From Haloterrigena turkmenica DSM 5511 (GTDB taxonomy: Archaea; Halobacteriota; Halobacteria; Halobacteriales; Natrialbaceae), in the NCBI RefSeq assembly GCF_000025325.1, contig NC_013745.1:62001-126000 (forward strand): a DNA stretch of 64,000 nucleotides, written 5' to 3'. The notes beneath the pieces are model-generated. The model was given only the letters and a program-made list of their open reading frames with translations, had not been told where the DNA came from and ran no database searches. How positions within the stretch are numbered: the first letter of the stretch is position 1; every line of letters begins with the position of its first letter. A program made the position numbers and the translations under genes. Shown one piece after another: positions 25,209 to 34,826 of the stretch.

Positions 25209-27874
25209 CAGCTAGTTACCGAGAATCGAGATCACTGACCGGACCGTGGGAGTTCGTCACCGACCCGGAGTCCGACGGACGCGCCGATAACTGGTACGCT
25301 CCGGACGCAACCTGGCCCGATAGCCGTTGCACCGTCGACGTCCCCCACTGCTGGCAAGAGCACGACGAGTACCGCGAATACACCGGGACCGCGTGGTACC
25401 GCCGTCGAACCGTCCTCCCGCGATCCGGAGACGATCGCACGGTCCTCCGGTTCGGCGCCGTCGACTACGAGGCGACGGTGTGGGTCAACGGCGAGCGAGT
25501 CGGCGAGCACCGCGGCGGCTATCTGCCCTTCGAGGTAGATATCACCGAGGCGGTGACCGACGGCGAGGACGCGATCGCCGTCGCGGTAACCGATCCCGAA
25601 GACATAAGCGAGATCCCTCACGGCAAGCAGGGCGCGCCGTGGTACCAGCGTGTCAGCGGGATCTGGCAGAACGTGACGGTAGCGACCGTCCCGAAGTGTC
25701 GCATCACCGACCTTCGTGCGACGCCGAACCTCGAGGACGACACGGTTCGGATCGATCTCGACGTAGCGCCCGGGGGCGCGACCGATCTGACCGCCGCCGT
25801 AACGATCGAACGAGACGGAGCGCCGGTCGCGAGTTCGAGCGTCGACGTAGACGCGGGTTCGGGAACCGCAGTGGTAGCCATCGACGACCCCGACTACTGG
25901 ACGCCGGAGACGCCGACGCTGTACGACGTCGTCGTGGAACTGTCGCGCGACGGCGCGGTCGTCGACCGGTACGAGGACTACTTCGGCATGCGGAGCGTCG
26001 AGTCCCGCGACGGTCGACTGTACCTGAACGGCGACCCGCTCTCTGTGCGGGGGGCACTCGATCAGGGATACTACCCGGAGACGCTGTACCGGCCGTTTGA
26101 CGAGGAGCTGTTCGAAGCCGAGATCCGCACGGCGAAGGAGCTCGGATTCAACCTGCTTCGCAAGCACATCAAGCCGGCCCACCCGGACTTCCTGGAACTC
26201 GCGGACCGGCTCGGGATTCTCGTCTGGGAAGAGCCCGCGAATCCGACGGTTCACACCGAGCGCTCGAGGCGGGAGGTCCGCGACCAGATTCGAGGTATGA
26301 TCGACCGGGACTACAACCGCCCCAGCGTGATCGTCTGGAGCCTATACAACGAGGAGTGGGGGATCGGGAACCCACAGGGGCTCGACGACGAGACGTCGCT
26401 GTGGGAGGACGAAGCGAAACAGCGGTACCTCGCGGATCTCTACGACTCGGCTCGGGAGTGGGATCCCACGCGGCTCATCTGCGATAACTCCGGCTGGGCC
26501 CACGTGGCGACCGACGTGAACGACTACCACCGGTACTTCGTCAGTCCGGACCGCGCGGCCGCGTGGGAGGACGACCTCGAGTCGATGACGTCGTCGCCGG
26601 CGGACAACTACGGCGCGACGGAGACCGATCCGGCGGACGCGCCCCGGATCGTCTCCGAGTTCGGGACGTGGGGGATGTGCGATCTGCCCGCGATCGAGGA
26701 GTACTACGGCGGTGAACCGCCGTGGTTCGACTACGAGTTCTTCGACGACCCGATCAAGCGTCCCGCGGGAGTGCACGATCGGTTCGAGGAATCGGCCCTC
26801 TCGGACGTCTTCGACGGCTGGTCGGCGATGGCCGAGGCGTGGCAGCGTCGCGAGTTCCGCTCGATTACGGACGTCATCGAACGAATGCGCACCCGCGAGG
26901 ACGTCGCCGGATACGTACTCACCGAGCTCTCCGACATCGAGTGGGAGTTCAACGGGGTGCTGGACTACCGCCGCGAGGAGAAGGCGTTCCACGACGATTT
27001 CGCTCGGATAAACGGCGATATCCTCGTCAGCGTCGAGCCGGACGCCCACGTCGTCGCGTCGGGCGGGACGCTGACCGCTGACGTGGTCGTCAGCAACGAC
27101 ACCACCGACGCCGTCGAGGGTCCGCTCGAGTGGTCGGTCTTCGGGGAGTCGGGCACGGTCGACGTGGAACTCGACGGATTCGGCGTCGAGCGCGTCGAAA
27201 ACGCGATCACGGTCGACGTCCCGTCCGTCGACGGCGTCCGCGACGACGAGTTGACGGTCTCGGTGCCGAGCGCGCCAGCGAACGGGGAACCGATCACCGT
27301 CGTTCCCGAACCCAGTGCGGACGGCGAGACGACGGTGTACACCGACGCCGAGGGGCTCGCTGACGGACTGTCCGAGACCGGCTTCGAGGTCGCCTCGTCC
27401 CTCGACGAGACCGTCGACGTGGCGCTGGTGATCCGTCCCGACGCTGCCGTTCGATCGTACGTCGAAGACGGCGGAACCGCCGTGCTTGTCCCCGACGAGA
27501 GCGGGCACATGGCGGACGAGGAGTTCTTCGAGTACCGCGGTTTACCGGAAGAGGAGAGCTGGAACCTCGTGGCGTCGCTGTTCTACTGTGCCGACGAGAC
27601 GCTGGCCGAGTACGTGGATACCGTCCCCGGGTGGGAACTCGAAGGGCTCTACCCCTACGACGTGGTCGCCGACGTCTCGGCCGAGGACGTGCTGATCGGC
27701 TACGTCGAAGGCTGGATCGCGAACCGATCGGCGGCAGTCGCCGTCCGCGAGGTCGGCGACGGCCGCGTCGGTGCGTTTACCTTCCGGATCACGGACGCGT
27801 ATGGCACACAGCCTGTCGGGACGGCGGCCCTCGCCGCACTACTCGACGACCTCGGGTCCGAGCAACGCGGCTGA
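25205..27874 (+). CDS. GH2 family glycoside hydrolase
   Basis: An 889-residue family 2 hydrolase. Order: sugar-binding jelly-roll (residues ~10-180, TVDVPHCWQEH, VWVNGERVGEHRGGYLPFE), immunoglobulin-like domain (~180-290), TIM barrel (~290-610) with the acid/base Glu in WSLYNEEWG and nucleophile Glu in IVSEFGTWG, then a C-terminal extension of ~270 residues. Members include beta-galactosidases, beta-glucuronidases and exo-acting arabinosidases or xylosidases; the exact substrate is not readable. No signal peptide, so it is cytoplasmic. The start at 25205 overlaps a leader ORF; ATG 25133 is in frame but adds atypical residues. Confidence 0.9.
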   Translation: MTASYRESRSLTGPWEFVTDPESDGRADNWYAPDATWPDSRCTVDVPHCWQEHDEYREYTGTAWYRRRTVLPRSGDDRTVLRFGAVDYEATVWVNGERVGEHRGGYLPFEVDITEAVTDGEDAIAVAVTDPEDISEIPHGKQGAPWYQRVSGIWQNVTVATVPKCRITDLRATPNLEDDTVRIDLDVAPGGATDLTAAVTIERDGAPVASSSVDVDAGSGTAVVAIDDPDYWTPETPTLYDVVVELSRDGAVVDRYEDYFGMRSVESRDGRLYLNGDPLSVRGALDQGYYPETLYRPFDEELFEAEIRTAKELGFNLLRKHIKPAHPDFLELADRLGILVWEEPANPTVHTERSRREVRDQIRGMIDRDYNRPSVIVWSLYNEEWGIGNPQGLDDETSLWEDEAKQRYLADLYDSAREWDPTRLICDNSGWAHVATDVNDYHRYFVSPDRAAAWEDDLESMTSSPADNYGATETDPADAPRIVSEFGTWGMCDLPAIEEYYGGEPPWFDYEFFDDPIKRPAGVHDRFEESALSDVFDGWSAMAEAWQRREFRSITDVIERMRTREDVAGYVLTELSDIEWEFNGVLDYRREEKAFHDDFARINGDILVSVEPDAHVVASGGTLTADVVVSNDTTDAVEGPLEWSVFGESGTVDVELDGFGVERVENAITVDVPSVDGVRDDELTVSVPSAPANGEPITVVPEPSADGETTVYTDAEGLADGLSETGFEVASSLDETVDVALVIRPDAAVRSYVEDGGTAVLVPDESGHMADEEFFEYRGLPEEESWNLVASLFYCADETLAEYVDTVPGWELEGLYPYDVVADVSAEDVLIGYVEGWIANRSAAVAVREVGDGRVGAFTFRITDAYGTQPVGTAALAALLDDLGSEQRG

Positions 27875-27903
27875 GTCCGTCCCGGTTTCCGTTCCGACGC
27901 CGA

Positions 27904-27915
27904 ACGCTCGAGCGT
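27904..27915. terminator. 12-bp palindrome in the convergent gap
   Basis: ACGCTCGAGCGT lies in the 40-nt space between the GH2 stop and the stop of the opposite gene. It could act as a two-way terminator, but no T run follows. Confidence 0.25.
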
Positions 27916-29072
27916 CAGAACTCGAGCGACGCAGCGGCGTAGCTGATCTCGCAGCGTTCGTCCTCGACGGACGTCGAGGTCAGCTGCAGGAGTCGGTCGC
28001 CGTCCCGGGAGGGGAGCAGCGGCGTGGTCCAGCCGACCGTCTGGTGACCGACGTCAATCGCGTCCTCGAACTGGAGCGGCGCGGACACGGCCTCCCACGA
28101 GTCGAACTCGGAGAGGTCGGTCGTTGCGAGGAGCGTCTGCCCGCTTCCGGGGGCCTGGGTCCCGTCCGAATCGCGCAGCGTCTTCCCCGAGACGAGCACG
28201 GTTCCCTCGTCGCCGCCGGCGGGCGTCCACGTGACGTACGGGCCGTTCGTGAGCTGGTACCCCTCTGCCGTCCGCACCGGAGAGCCGACGTCGGCCGGTT
28301 CTCCCCAATCGCGGCCGTCGGGCGACGTCTTGAGGAAGATCCCGCCCTCGTATTTCGGCCCGACGATCTCGAAGACCATCGCGTAACGGCCGTCGGGGAG
28401 CGTCGTCACGACGGGCATGCCCGGTCGCTGTTCGCCGTCGGGTATCGCGGCGTCGAACGTCTGCTCGCCCCACGTTCGGCCGCCGTCGCCGGAGACGCGG
28501 TGGCCGACGAGCTGGTCGTACCCGTCCTCGCGGTGGCGTTCGTCGGCGAAGTAACAGACGAGGTCGCCGTCGGCGTCGATCGCGAACTCGGGCTCCCAGA
28601 CCGGCGTCGCGCCGACCTGGGGCACGGCTTTCCCGCCGGTGGCGACCGTGCTCACGTACGACCAGCTCCGGCCGCCGTCCTCGCTCGCGTAGACGTCGAT
28701 TTTCGTCCGCGACCGGTCTTCCGGGATGGAGTTCCCCGCGGCCAGTATCGTCCCCGCCGACCAGGGGCCGATCGATTCGGGGAGTTCGAACAGGGTCGGC
28801 TGATACCGGAGCCCCCAGCCGTTCTGCGTGTCGCGGATCTCGGAGAACCGCGACCAGGTGCGCCCGCCGTCTTCGCTGCGGTAGAGCGGGAAGACTGGCC
28901 GCTCTGACTCGTCGTCTCCGCTCTCGTACTGTTCGAAGGTCGCGAGCAGCGTCTCACCCTCGGAGTCGTCGCAGTCCAGCCGAACCACGCGAGGGTACAT
29001 CGCCCCGGCACCGGGAGCGTCCGCCGGCGGCGTGTAGAGTGCGTCCCCGGTTCGGTTCCCGTCGGTCGTCAT
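27915..29072 (-). CDS. cytoplasmic BNR/Asp-box beta-propeller, paralogue of 17479-18807
   Basis: A 385-residue propeller that starts directly with MTTDGNRTGDALYTPPAD and has no Tat signal or lipobox. Asp-boxes are SEDGGRTWSRF, SEDGGRSWSYV, SGDGGRTWGEQ and TSPDGRDWGE. It aligns along its whole length with the mature part of the lipoprotein at 17479-18807, including GLRYQPTL.ELPE and PVWEPE. It is probably the intracellular counterpart acting on imported oligosaccharides; GH93-like exo-arabinanase activity is inferred from fold and context. It converges on GH2. Confidence 0.75.
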   Translation of the reverse strand: MTTDGNRTGDALYTPPADAPGAGAMYPRVVRLDCDDSEGETLLATFEQYESGDDESERPVFPLYRSEDGGRTWSRFSEIRDTQNGWGLRYQPTLFELPESIGPWSAGTILAAGNSIPEDRSRTKIDVYASEDGGRSWSYVSTVATGGKAVPQVGATPVWEPEFAIDADGDLVCYFADERHREDGYDQLVGHRVSGDGGRTWGEQTFDAAIPDGEQRPGMPVVTTLPDGRYAMVFEIVGPKYEGGIFLKTSPDGRDWGEPADVGSPVRTAEGYQLTNGPYVTWTPAGGDEGTVLVSGKTLRDSDGTQAPGSGQTLLATTDLSEFDSWEAVSAPLQFEDAIDVGHQTVGWTTPLLPSRDGDRLLQLTSTSVEDERCEISYAAASLEF

Positions 29073-29241
29073 CTGGCGCTCCCCCGTCCGCTCGCAGTCG
29101 ATACTGCCGGATCAGTTTCGATCCGTTCGCTCAATGTTCTCACGACACTCACATTCGCCTGTAGTTACATAAGTTCGAGTGGTCGACTCGACCGGTGACG
29201 ACGACCGAGACTCGAATCGGTCGCTTCCGAGCGCCTGAAGC

Positions 29242-29250
29242 AATAATTAA
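29242..29250 (+). promoter_or_regulatory. TATA box for second SDR gene
   Basis: AATAATTAA, 25-33 nt before the ATG at 29275. Confidence 0.5.
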
Positions 29251-29274
29251 GTGACTGGTGTCGACAGATAGCGT

Positions 29275-30102
29275 ATGGGAACAATTACGTACGACTTCTC
29301 CGACGAGACCGTGATCGTGACCGGCGGAACGTCCGGTATCGGCCGCGAAGTCGCTCGCCGCTTCGGCGAGGCCGACGCGACGGTGATCGTCGCGGACATT
29401 CGCGAACAGCCCAAAGAAGACGACGAGTCGGCGCCGACCCACGAGCTCATCGAAGATAACGGCGGCCGAGCGGAGTTCGTCGAGACCGACGTCTCCGACC
29501 CCGAGGAGGTCGGCGCGGTCGTCGAAGCCGCCAGGGAGTTCGGCGGCGTCGACGTGATGGTCAACAACGCCGGCATCTACCGCGAGGCGTCGCTCATCGA
29601 AACCGACGCCGACGCGTTCGATCAGGTGTTCGCGATCAACGTTCGCGGCGTCTTCGCCGGCTGTCGGGCGGCGGCTCGAGACATGCTCGAGCGAGAAGAG
29701 CCGGGCTCGATCGTGAACACAGCCTCGATCAGCTCCGAGTACGCGCAGGTCGGCCACTCGATGTACGACGCCTCGAAGGGCGCGGTCATGATGCTCACCC
29801 GCGTCGCGGCCCTCGAGCTCGCCCGCCACGACATCCGGGTCAACGCCGTCGCGCCGGGGATCATCGAAACCACGTTCGGCGCCGGCAACCCCGATTTCGA
29901 CCGGGAGCTCGGCGACGGGTTCATCCACAACGACGCGGAGCTCCCCGATCTCAACGCCCAGGAGATCAACCCCGAGATTCCGATGGGACACATGGGGACC
30001 CCCGAAGACCTCGCGGGATCGTACCTCTTCCTGGCCTCCGACGAGGCCGACTACGTCACCGGCCACCTCCTGTACGTCGACGGCGGCTACCAGATCCTAT
30101 AA
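29275..30102 (+). CDS. SDR family oxidoreductase (candidate sugar dehydrogenase)
   Basis: A 275-residue classical short-chain dehydrogenase. Cofactor motif GGTSGIG, an acidic residue after strand 2 (VADIREQ) that favours NAD, NNAGIYREA, catalytic Ser in NTASISSEY, YDASK, and VDGGYQIL at the end. An insertion around residues 215-240 (GDGFIHNDAELPD) lengthens the substrate loop. It stands between the BNR protein and the GH51 enzyme, so a pentose or sugar-alcohol substrate is likely but not shown. Confidence 0.86.
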   Translation: MGTITYDFSDETVIVTGGTSGIGREVARRFGEADATVIVADIREQPKEDDESAPTHELIEDNGGRAEFVETDVSDPEEVGAVVEAAREFGGVDVMVNNAGIYREASLIETDADAFDQVFAINVRGVFAGCRAAARDMLEREEPGSIVNTASISSEYAQVGHSMYDASKGAVMMLTRVAALELARHDIRVNAVAPGIIETTFGAGNPDFDRELGDGFIHNDAELPDLNAQEINPEIPMGHMGTPEDLAGSYLFLASDEADYVTGHLLYVDGGYQIL

Positions 30103-30257
30103 TCGGTTCTTCTAGTCGATTCTGCGGACCGGAACGGGATTCCGAGCGGCCACCGTTCGCCGTCAGCCGAGACGAGCGCCGTTCACCGGTCGTGTGACCC
30201 TCGGCCTCGAGACCAGTCTACGTCGAGCAGGTCGGACAGCGACGGCCCGCGACCCAG

Positions 30258-32675
30258 TCACTTTCGGGGACGGCGGTCGCACTCGTTACCGTTGAGCCCC
30301 GACCACACGCCGTCGTCGCCGATCGTCGCGGGACGTCCGTGGTCGTTATCGACGAGTAACCGGACGACCGAGGCAGGGCCGACCTCGAGCGTGAGCGAGC
30401 CGTCACGGTCGACTGATTCGATGGCGGTGTCCACCGCGTAGACGTCCGGTTCCTCCCACGAGTCCTGGAAGTCGTGCGGAAGCGGTCGCTCGGACGCGGT
30501 CGCGCGGTGGCGAGTGATCGCCACAGACTTGCCGGCGTACTTCTCGGGGAGATCGATCGTGACCTCGCCGTGCTCCCGGAGGTTCCGATTCGTGAGGAAG
30601 ACGCACAGTTCTTTGCCCCGCTTGTTCTGCATGGCGGCGGCGTCGACGTAGGGAACGTCCTCCATGGGGTCGATGCGCGGTCCGGTGTCGGGGATGTCAC
30701 GGCCGTCGCCGTCGATCTCGGTATCGACCGCGTGCCACTCGGCGTTGGTCTCGAACACCGCCGAGTAGAGACCGAACACCGATCCCGCCGGCGCCAGCGG
30801 GTTCGGATCCGGCGGCGCCTCGGTGAACTCCGGCGGGAACATGCGCACGGGCACCCACGTCTGAGAGGCCTCGACGACGGTCTCGCTCTGCCGGATGAAC
30901 GAGTTGAGCATGCCCGCGATATAGGAGCCGCCCGGCATCGTCTCCGGGCCGGGGTACGGATCGCCCTCGTTGACCGACGGAAAGAGCCCGTACTCGCCGA
31001 CGTTGATCCGGAAGTCCTCGATCCCCGCGTCGGCGGCTTCGGCGCTGAGGTCGTCCATCAACACCCCGAACTGCGTCGGGAACATGACCAGCACCTCGTT
31101 GTAGTCGATGGCGTCCGCGTCGTTCTCGTCGAACCACGCGTCTCGCGCCTCTTGGTCCTCGATACCCCAGTTGTAGCGGTGGAGGTCCAGCCCGTCGATG
31201 CGGTCTCCGGACTCCTCGAACAGCGTCCCGTTCCACTCGTCGGGATCCGGCGTCTCCGCCTCGTCGTAGCCCGGATCCATCCCGTCCGCGAGGACGGTAA
31301 TGGAATCGTCGACTGCCATCATCGCGTCGTAGTACTCGTTGAACCCGATCCGCTCCTCGGAGCCGCTCGCGTACTCGGAGGGATCGGCGGTGTGGCCGCG
31401 CTGCCACGGCCCCCAGACCTCGTTGCCGACTTCCCAGTGTTTGACGTCGTACGGCTCCGGGTGGCCGTTCTCGGCGCGCAGCGCGCCCATCTCCGTCTCC
31501 GTCGACCCGTTACAGTACTCGACCCAGTCGGCGGCGTCTTCGGGGAGGATCTGGCGCTCCGAGGCCCACTCGCCGGGGTTGTCCCACCAGCCGATAGTCA
31601 GTCGCGGCGTGAGGTCGGCGATCTCGCACAGCTCGAGGTACTCGTCGATGCCGAAGTAGTTCGGATTGACGCCGCCCCACGCGTGATTGAAGCGCATCGG
31701 CCGCTCGTCGAGCGGACCGATGCCGTCGCGCCAGTTGTACTGGCTCGTGAAGTTCCCGCCCGGCCACTTCAGCCAGGTCGTGTTCTGCTCTCGCATCAAC
31801 TCGACGGTCGACGGGTTGAACTTGCCGTTGATCGCGTCGTCGGCCCCGAGGGTGATCCAGTCGAGATCGACGTGACCGCTTCCCTCGGCGGTGAACTCGA
31901 GGACGTACTCCCCGTAGGGGGTGTCGACGTTCGCGACCGAGCCGGCGACGTACTGATCGCCGCTGGCCTCGCTCAATTCGAGCGCGAGCTCGTGGCGGGT
32001 CCAGTCGTCGGTGACGTCGACGTCGGCGGTCGCGAGGGTCTCACCGTCAAGCGTCGTGATGGCGGCGGTGACCGACTCGAGACCGTCGCCGCGCACCGAG
32101 AACGAGAGGTCGTAGCCCAGCGTGCGGAAGTCTGGCAGGACGATCTTCTGTGAGATCCCTCCACGGGCGTCCTCGAGGGAGACCCGCTGGTAGTTCGTCG
32201 TATCCACGGCGGCGACGCCGCCCTCGCGCTGCTCGAAAGAGACCCCGGAGTTATCGACGGGTTCCCACGGGAACGGGACGTTCTCGTGGCGTGCTATCGA
32301 TTCGGGATCGAAGCGCGTCTTCGGGCCGAAGTAATCGTCTTCCGACCACGTTCTCGGATAGAACGAGTTGTTCTTGACGTGTTCGGAGTAGACGCCGGGG
32401 TAAATCGTCCCCGACTCGTAGTGCTCGCAGAGCCGGCCGAACAACTGGTCGGACACCTCGTCTTCGGTCCGTTCCGAGAGGTCCAGCGAGACGGTGTTCC
32501 GGATGCCGTCACCGGATTCGGCTCCAGTGTGCGAATCGGCCGCCGCCGTTCCGGTCGCGGCCCCGGCCACGACCATCGACTGGAGCGTCAGAAAGCGTCG
32601 GCGAGAGACGATCCCGCTACCGTCATCGGCGTCAGTACGACTGCCAGCGGACCTGTGGTTGTTACCACGAACCAT
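30258..32675 (-). CDS. exported GH51 alpha-L-arabinofuranosidase
   Basis: An 805-residue protein with a Tat signal (SRRRFLTLQSMVVAG then AAA cleavage region). A carbohydrate-binding-like beta-sandwich (residues ~130-260) precedes the GH51 TIM barrel with KWPGGNFTSQYNW, acid/base Glu in EVGNEVWG and probable nucleophile Glu in INVGEYGLF. A C-terminal beta-sandwich closes it. It should remove alpha-L-arabinofuranose from arabinan or arabinoxylan outside the cell. The start at 32675 is fixed by the TATA element; ATG 32690 lies too close to it. Confidence 0.88.
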   Translation of the reverse strand: MVRGNNHRSAGSRTDADDGSGIVSRRRFLTLQSMVVAGAATGTAAADSHTGAESGDGIRNTVSLDLSERTEDEVSDQLFGRLCEHYESGTIYPGVYSEHVKNNSFYPRTWSEDDYFGPKTRFDPESIARHENVPFPWEPVDNSGVSFEQREGGVAAVDTTNYQRVSLEDARGGISQKIVLPDFRTLGYDLSFSVRGDGLESVTAAITTLDGETLATADVDVTDDWTRHELALELSEASGDQYVAGSVANVDTPYGEYVLEFTAEGSGHVDLDWITLGADDAINGKFNPSTVELMREQNTTWLKWPGGNFTSQYNWRDGIGPLDERPMRFNHAWGGVNPNYFGIDEYLELCEIADLTPRLTIGWWDNPGEWASERQILPEDAADWVEYCNGSTETEMGALRAENGHPEPYDVKHWEVGNEVWGPWQRGHTADPSEYASGSEERIGFNEYYDAMMAVDDSITVLADGMDPGYDEAETPDPDEWNGTLFEESGDRIDGLDLHRYNWGIEDQEARDAWFDENDADAIDYNEVLVMFPTQFGVLMDDLSAEAADAGIEDFRINVGEYGLFPSVNEGDPYPGPETMPGGSYIAGMLNSFIRQSETVVEASQTWVPVRMFPPEFTEAPPDPNPLAPAGSVFGLYSAVFETNAEWHAVDTEIDGDGRDIPDTGPRIDPMEDVPYVDAAAMQNKRGKELCVFLTNRNLREHGEVTIDLPEKYAGKSVAITRHRATASERPLPHDFQDSWEEPDVYAVDTAIESVDRDGSLTLEVGPASVVRLLVDNDHGRPATIGDDGVWSGLNGNECDRRPRK

Positions 32676-32696
32676 GCAAACATCCTTCATTGCCGT

Positions 32697-32706
32697 TTAT
32701 TAAATA
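32697..32706 (-). promoter_or_regulatory. TATA box for GH51 gene
   Basis: ATTTAATAAA on the minus strand, 22-31 nt upstream of the ATG at 32675. Confidence 0.55.
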
Positions 32707-33160
32707 TTCTTCGAAAATATCTGATTTAGAGATAGATCAGAGATGTACTATTGAAGTGCGTTCCTTCTAAAGGAGTTTTTCGCCGATTGTCCACCACTGT
32801 TGACTCAGTGTTCGACTGACTGCCATGCGAGTTCTGTGCGACCGGTCTGGTCTCGAATAATTGGTCCGATCAGCGAAATCGATTCGTTCTATCGAAACGC
32901 CGTTCTTCCCGCTCTGGGCGCCGCGGCGACCGTGAGCGACCGGACGAGAGTTACACCTCTGGTGGGTTACGCCGTCTGTACGTTGATATCAGCCGCCTCG
33001 AGTTCGGTGGGGAACGTCTCGAGGACGGAGAGTCGTCGCCTTCGTCCCGGTCGCTGTTGACCGATCACGGTCGTCCGCGGATCATCGCGACGCCCGCAGA
33101 TTACGACGACGATCCGTCAGCCTTCTCATCAGTTCTTGTTGGAGCCACTATTTTCAAAAA
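32707..33160. other. divergent gap between GH51 and GH43 genes
   Basis: About 450 nt. The GH43 frame is open upstream from 33057, but the TATA box lies inside that stretch, so it is not coding. No other gene is seen. Confidence 0.5.
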
Positions 33161-33170
33161 ATTATTATAC
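33161..33170 (+). promoter_or_regulatory. TATA box for first GH43 gene
   Basis: ATTATTATAC, 25-34 nt before the ATG at 33195. Confidence 0.6.
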
Positions 33171-33194
33171 ACCGGTACAGATAGCTATTCCCGC

Positions 33195-34706
33195 ATGGTT
33201 GATAGTCATGATCACACAGGGTTGAATCGGCGAAGCGTACTGAAGACGATCGGCGCCGGCGCGCTCGGTGCGGGCGTCATCGCGACGAGCGGGACGACGG
33301 TCGCCGACGAGAGTTCGACGCATTACCACAATCCGGTCGGACCGGTCGGGTTCGGAGACGTAACCGTCATTCAGGCCGGCGACGGAACCTACTACGCGTA
33401 CGGAACCGAGACGCCGGAGGACATCGTTCCGATCGCGACCTCGGACGATCTGGTAGACTGGACGTACATCGACTCGGCGTTCGACAGCTACCCCGACTGG
33501 CGGGACGATCCGGACGCCGGGGTCTGGGCGCCCGACATCAACTACTACAACGGCCAGTACTACCTCTATTACTCCTACTCGACGTGGGGGAGCCAGGACA
33601 ATCCGGGGATCGGCGTCGCGCTCTCGGACACACCGGACGGTCCGTTCGAGGATCAGGGGCCGGTGTTCAGGGCCGAAGACCTCGGGATGACCAACTGCAT
33701 CGACTCGGAGTTCCGCGTCGTCGACGGCACTCCCTACATGATCTGGGGGAGTTTCTACGGGTTCTACGGCGTCGAACTCACGAGCGACGGGATGGACTAC
33801 GTCCCGGATACGACGTTCCACTTGGCGGGTGACAATCGCGAAGGCCCGATGGTCATCGAAGAGAACGGCTACTACTACCTGTTCTACTCGACTGGCCACT
33901 GCTGTGAGGGGTACGACAGCACCTACGAGGTCGAAGTCGGCCGCTCCGAATCGTTCTTCGGCCCCTACTACAACCAGAACGGGACCGACCTGCGCGACCT
34001 GAACGAGCACCGCAGCGGCGTGTCGGTCCTCAACGGGACGGACGAGTTCACCGGTCCGGGTCACAACACCGCGATCCAGGACGAGAACGGCGACTGGTGG
34101 ATGCTCTACCACGTCGAGGCCACGGCGGACCAGGAGACCCGCATCATGATGATCGATCGAATCCAGTGGGAGAACGGCTGGCCGGTCGTCGCCTGTGACG
34201 GGACGCCGAGCACGCAGAGCCCGATGCCGAACACCGGCAGCTACGACTGCGGCGCCGTCACCAGCGGTATCGGCATCAGCGAGGGGACCTACGCGATCAC
34301 GAACGTCAACAGCGGCAAGCGCCTCGAGGTCGCCAGCGCCGGAACGAGTGACGGCGACAACGTTCAGCAGTACAGCGATACGGGACACGCCTGCCAGCAG
34401 TGGGACGTAATCGAGACGGACGACCACGAGACGTTCCACCTTCGAAACGTCAACAGCGGGAAGCTCATGGAGGTGGCCGGCGCCGACACGAGCGACGGAG
34501 CGACCGTCCAGCAGTACGCCGACACCGGGCACGCGACCCAAGACTGGCACATCGTCGACAACGGTGACGGTACCTACCGCATCGAGAACGCCAACAGCGG
34601 CAAGGTCGCCGAGGTCAACGGTGCGTCGACGGACGACGGTGCCGACGTCATCCAGTGGTCGTGGAACGGCGGCGCGAACCAGCGGTGGACGTTCGATCTG
34701 GTGTAA
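33195..34706 (+). CDS. exported GH43 arabinanase/arabinofuranosidase with ricin-type lectin domain
   Basis: A 503-residue protein with a Tat signal (NRRSVLKTIGAGALG), a five-bladed GH43 propeller (residues ~40-350; VWAPDINYYNGQYYLYYS, CIDSEFRVVDGTPYMIWGS, EGPMVIEENGYYYLFYS) and a C-terminal ricin-B trefoil (~360-503) with three QxW-like repeats (CQQWDV, TQDWHI, NQRWTF). The usual FPDP motif holding the catalytic base reads GFGDVTV, keeping the Asp but losing the Pro. It probably cuts 1,5-arabinan outside the cell. A second copy is at 43537-45069. The start follows the TATA box. Confidence 0.88.
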   Translation: MVDSHDHTGLNRRSVLKTIGAGALGAGVIATSGTTVADESSTHYHNPVGPVGFGDVTVIQAGDGTYYAYGTETPEDIVPIATSDDLVDWTYIDSAFDSYPDWRDDPDAGVWAPDINYYNGQYYLYYSYSTWGSQDNPGIGVALSDTPDGPFEDQGPVFRAEDLGMTNCIDSEFRVVDGTPYMIWGSFYGFYGVELTSDGMDYVPDTTFHLAGDNREGPMVIEENGYYYLFYSTGHCCEGYDSTYEVEVGRSESFFGPYYNQNGTDLRDLNEHRSGVSVLNGTDEFTGPGHNTAIQDENGDWWMLYHVEATADQETRIMMIDRIQWENGWPVVACDGTPSTQSPMPNTGSYDCGAVTSGIGISEGTYAITNVNSGKRLEVASAGTSDGDNVQQYSDTGHACQQWDVIETDDHETFHLRNVNSGKLMEVAGADTSDGATVQQYADTGHATQDWHIVDNGDGTYRIENANSGKVAEVNGASTDDGADVIQWSWNGGANQRWTFDLV

Positions 34707-34826
34707 CGGGTCGAGACGCACTCGCCCGACCACCGGCGAAGAAGAGAGTTCCAATCGCGACGAGCGAACGGAACAGCATCCCGCCGACCGGCTACCGCCG
34801 TCTCCCGGTCGCCGGTTCGTGCGGCC

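Noticed and set aside
30474-32153. 559-codon antisense ORF opposite GH51
   Set aside because: Same antisense effect; Val/Arg-rich composition without domains.
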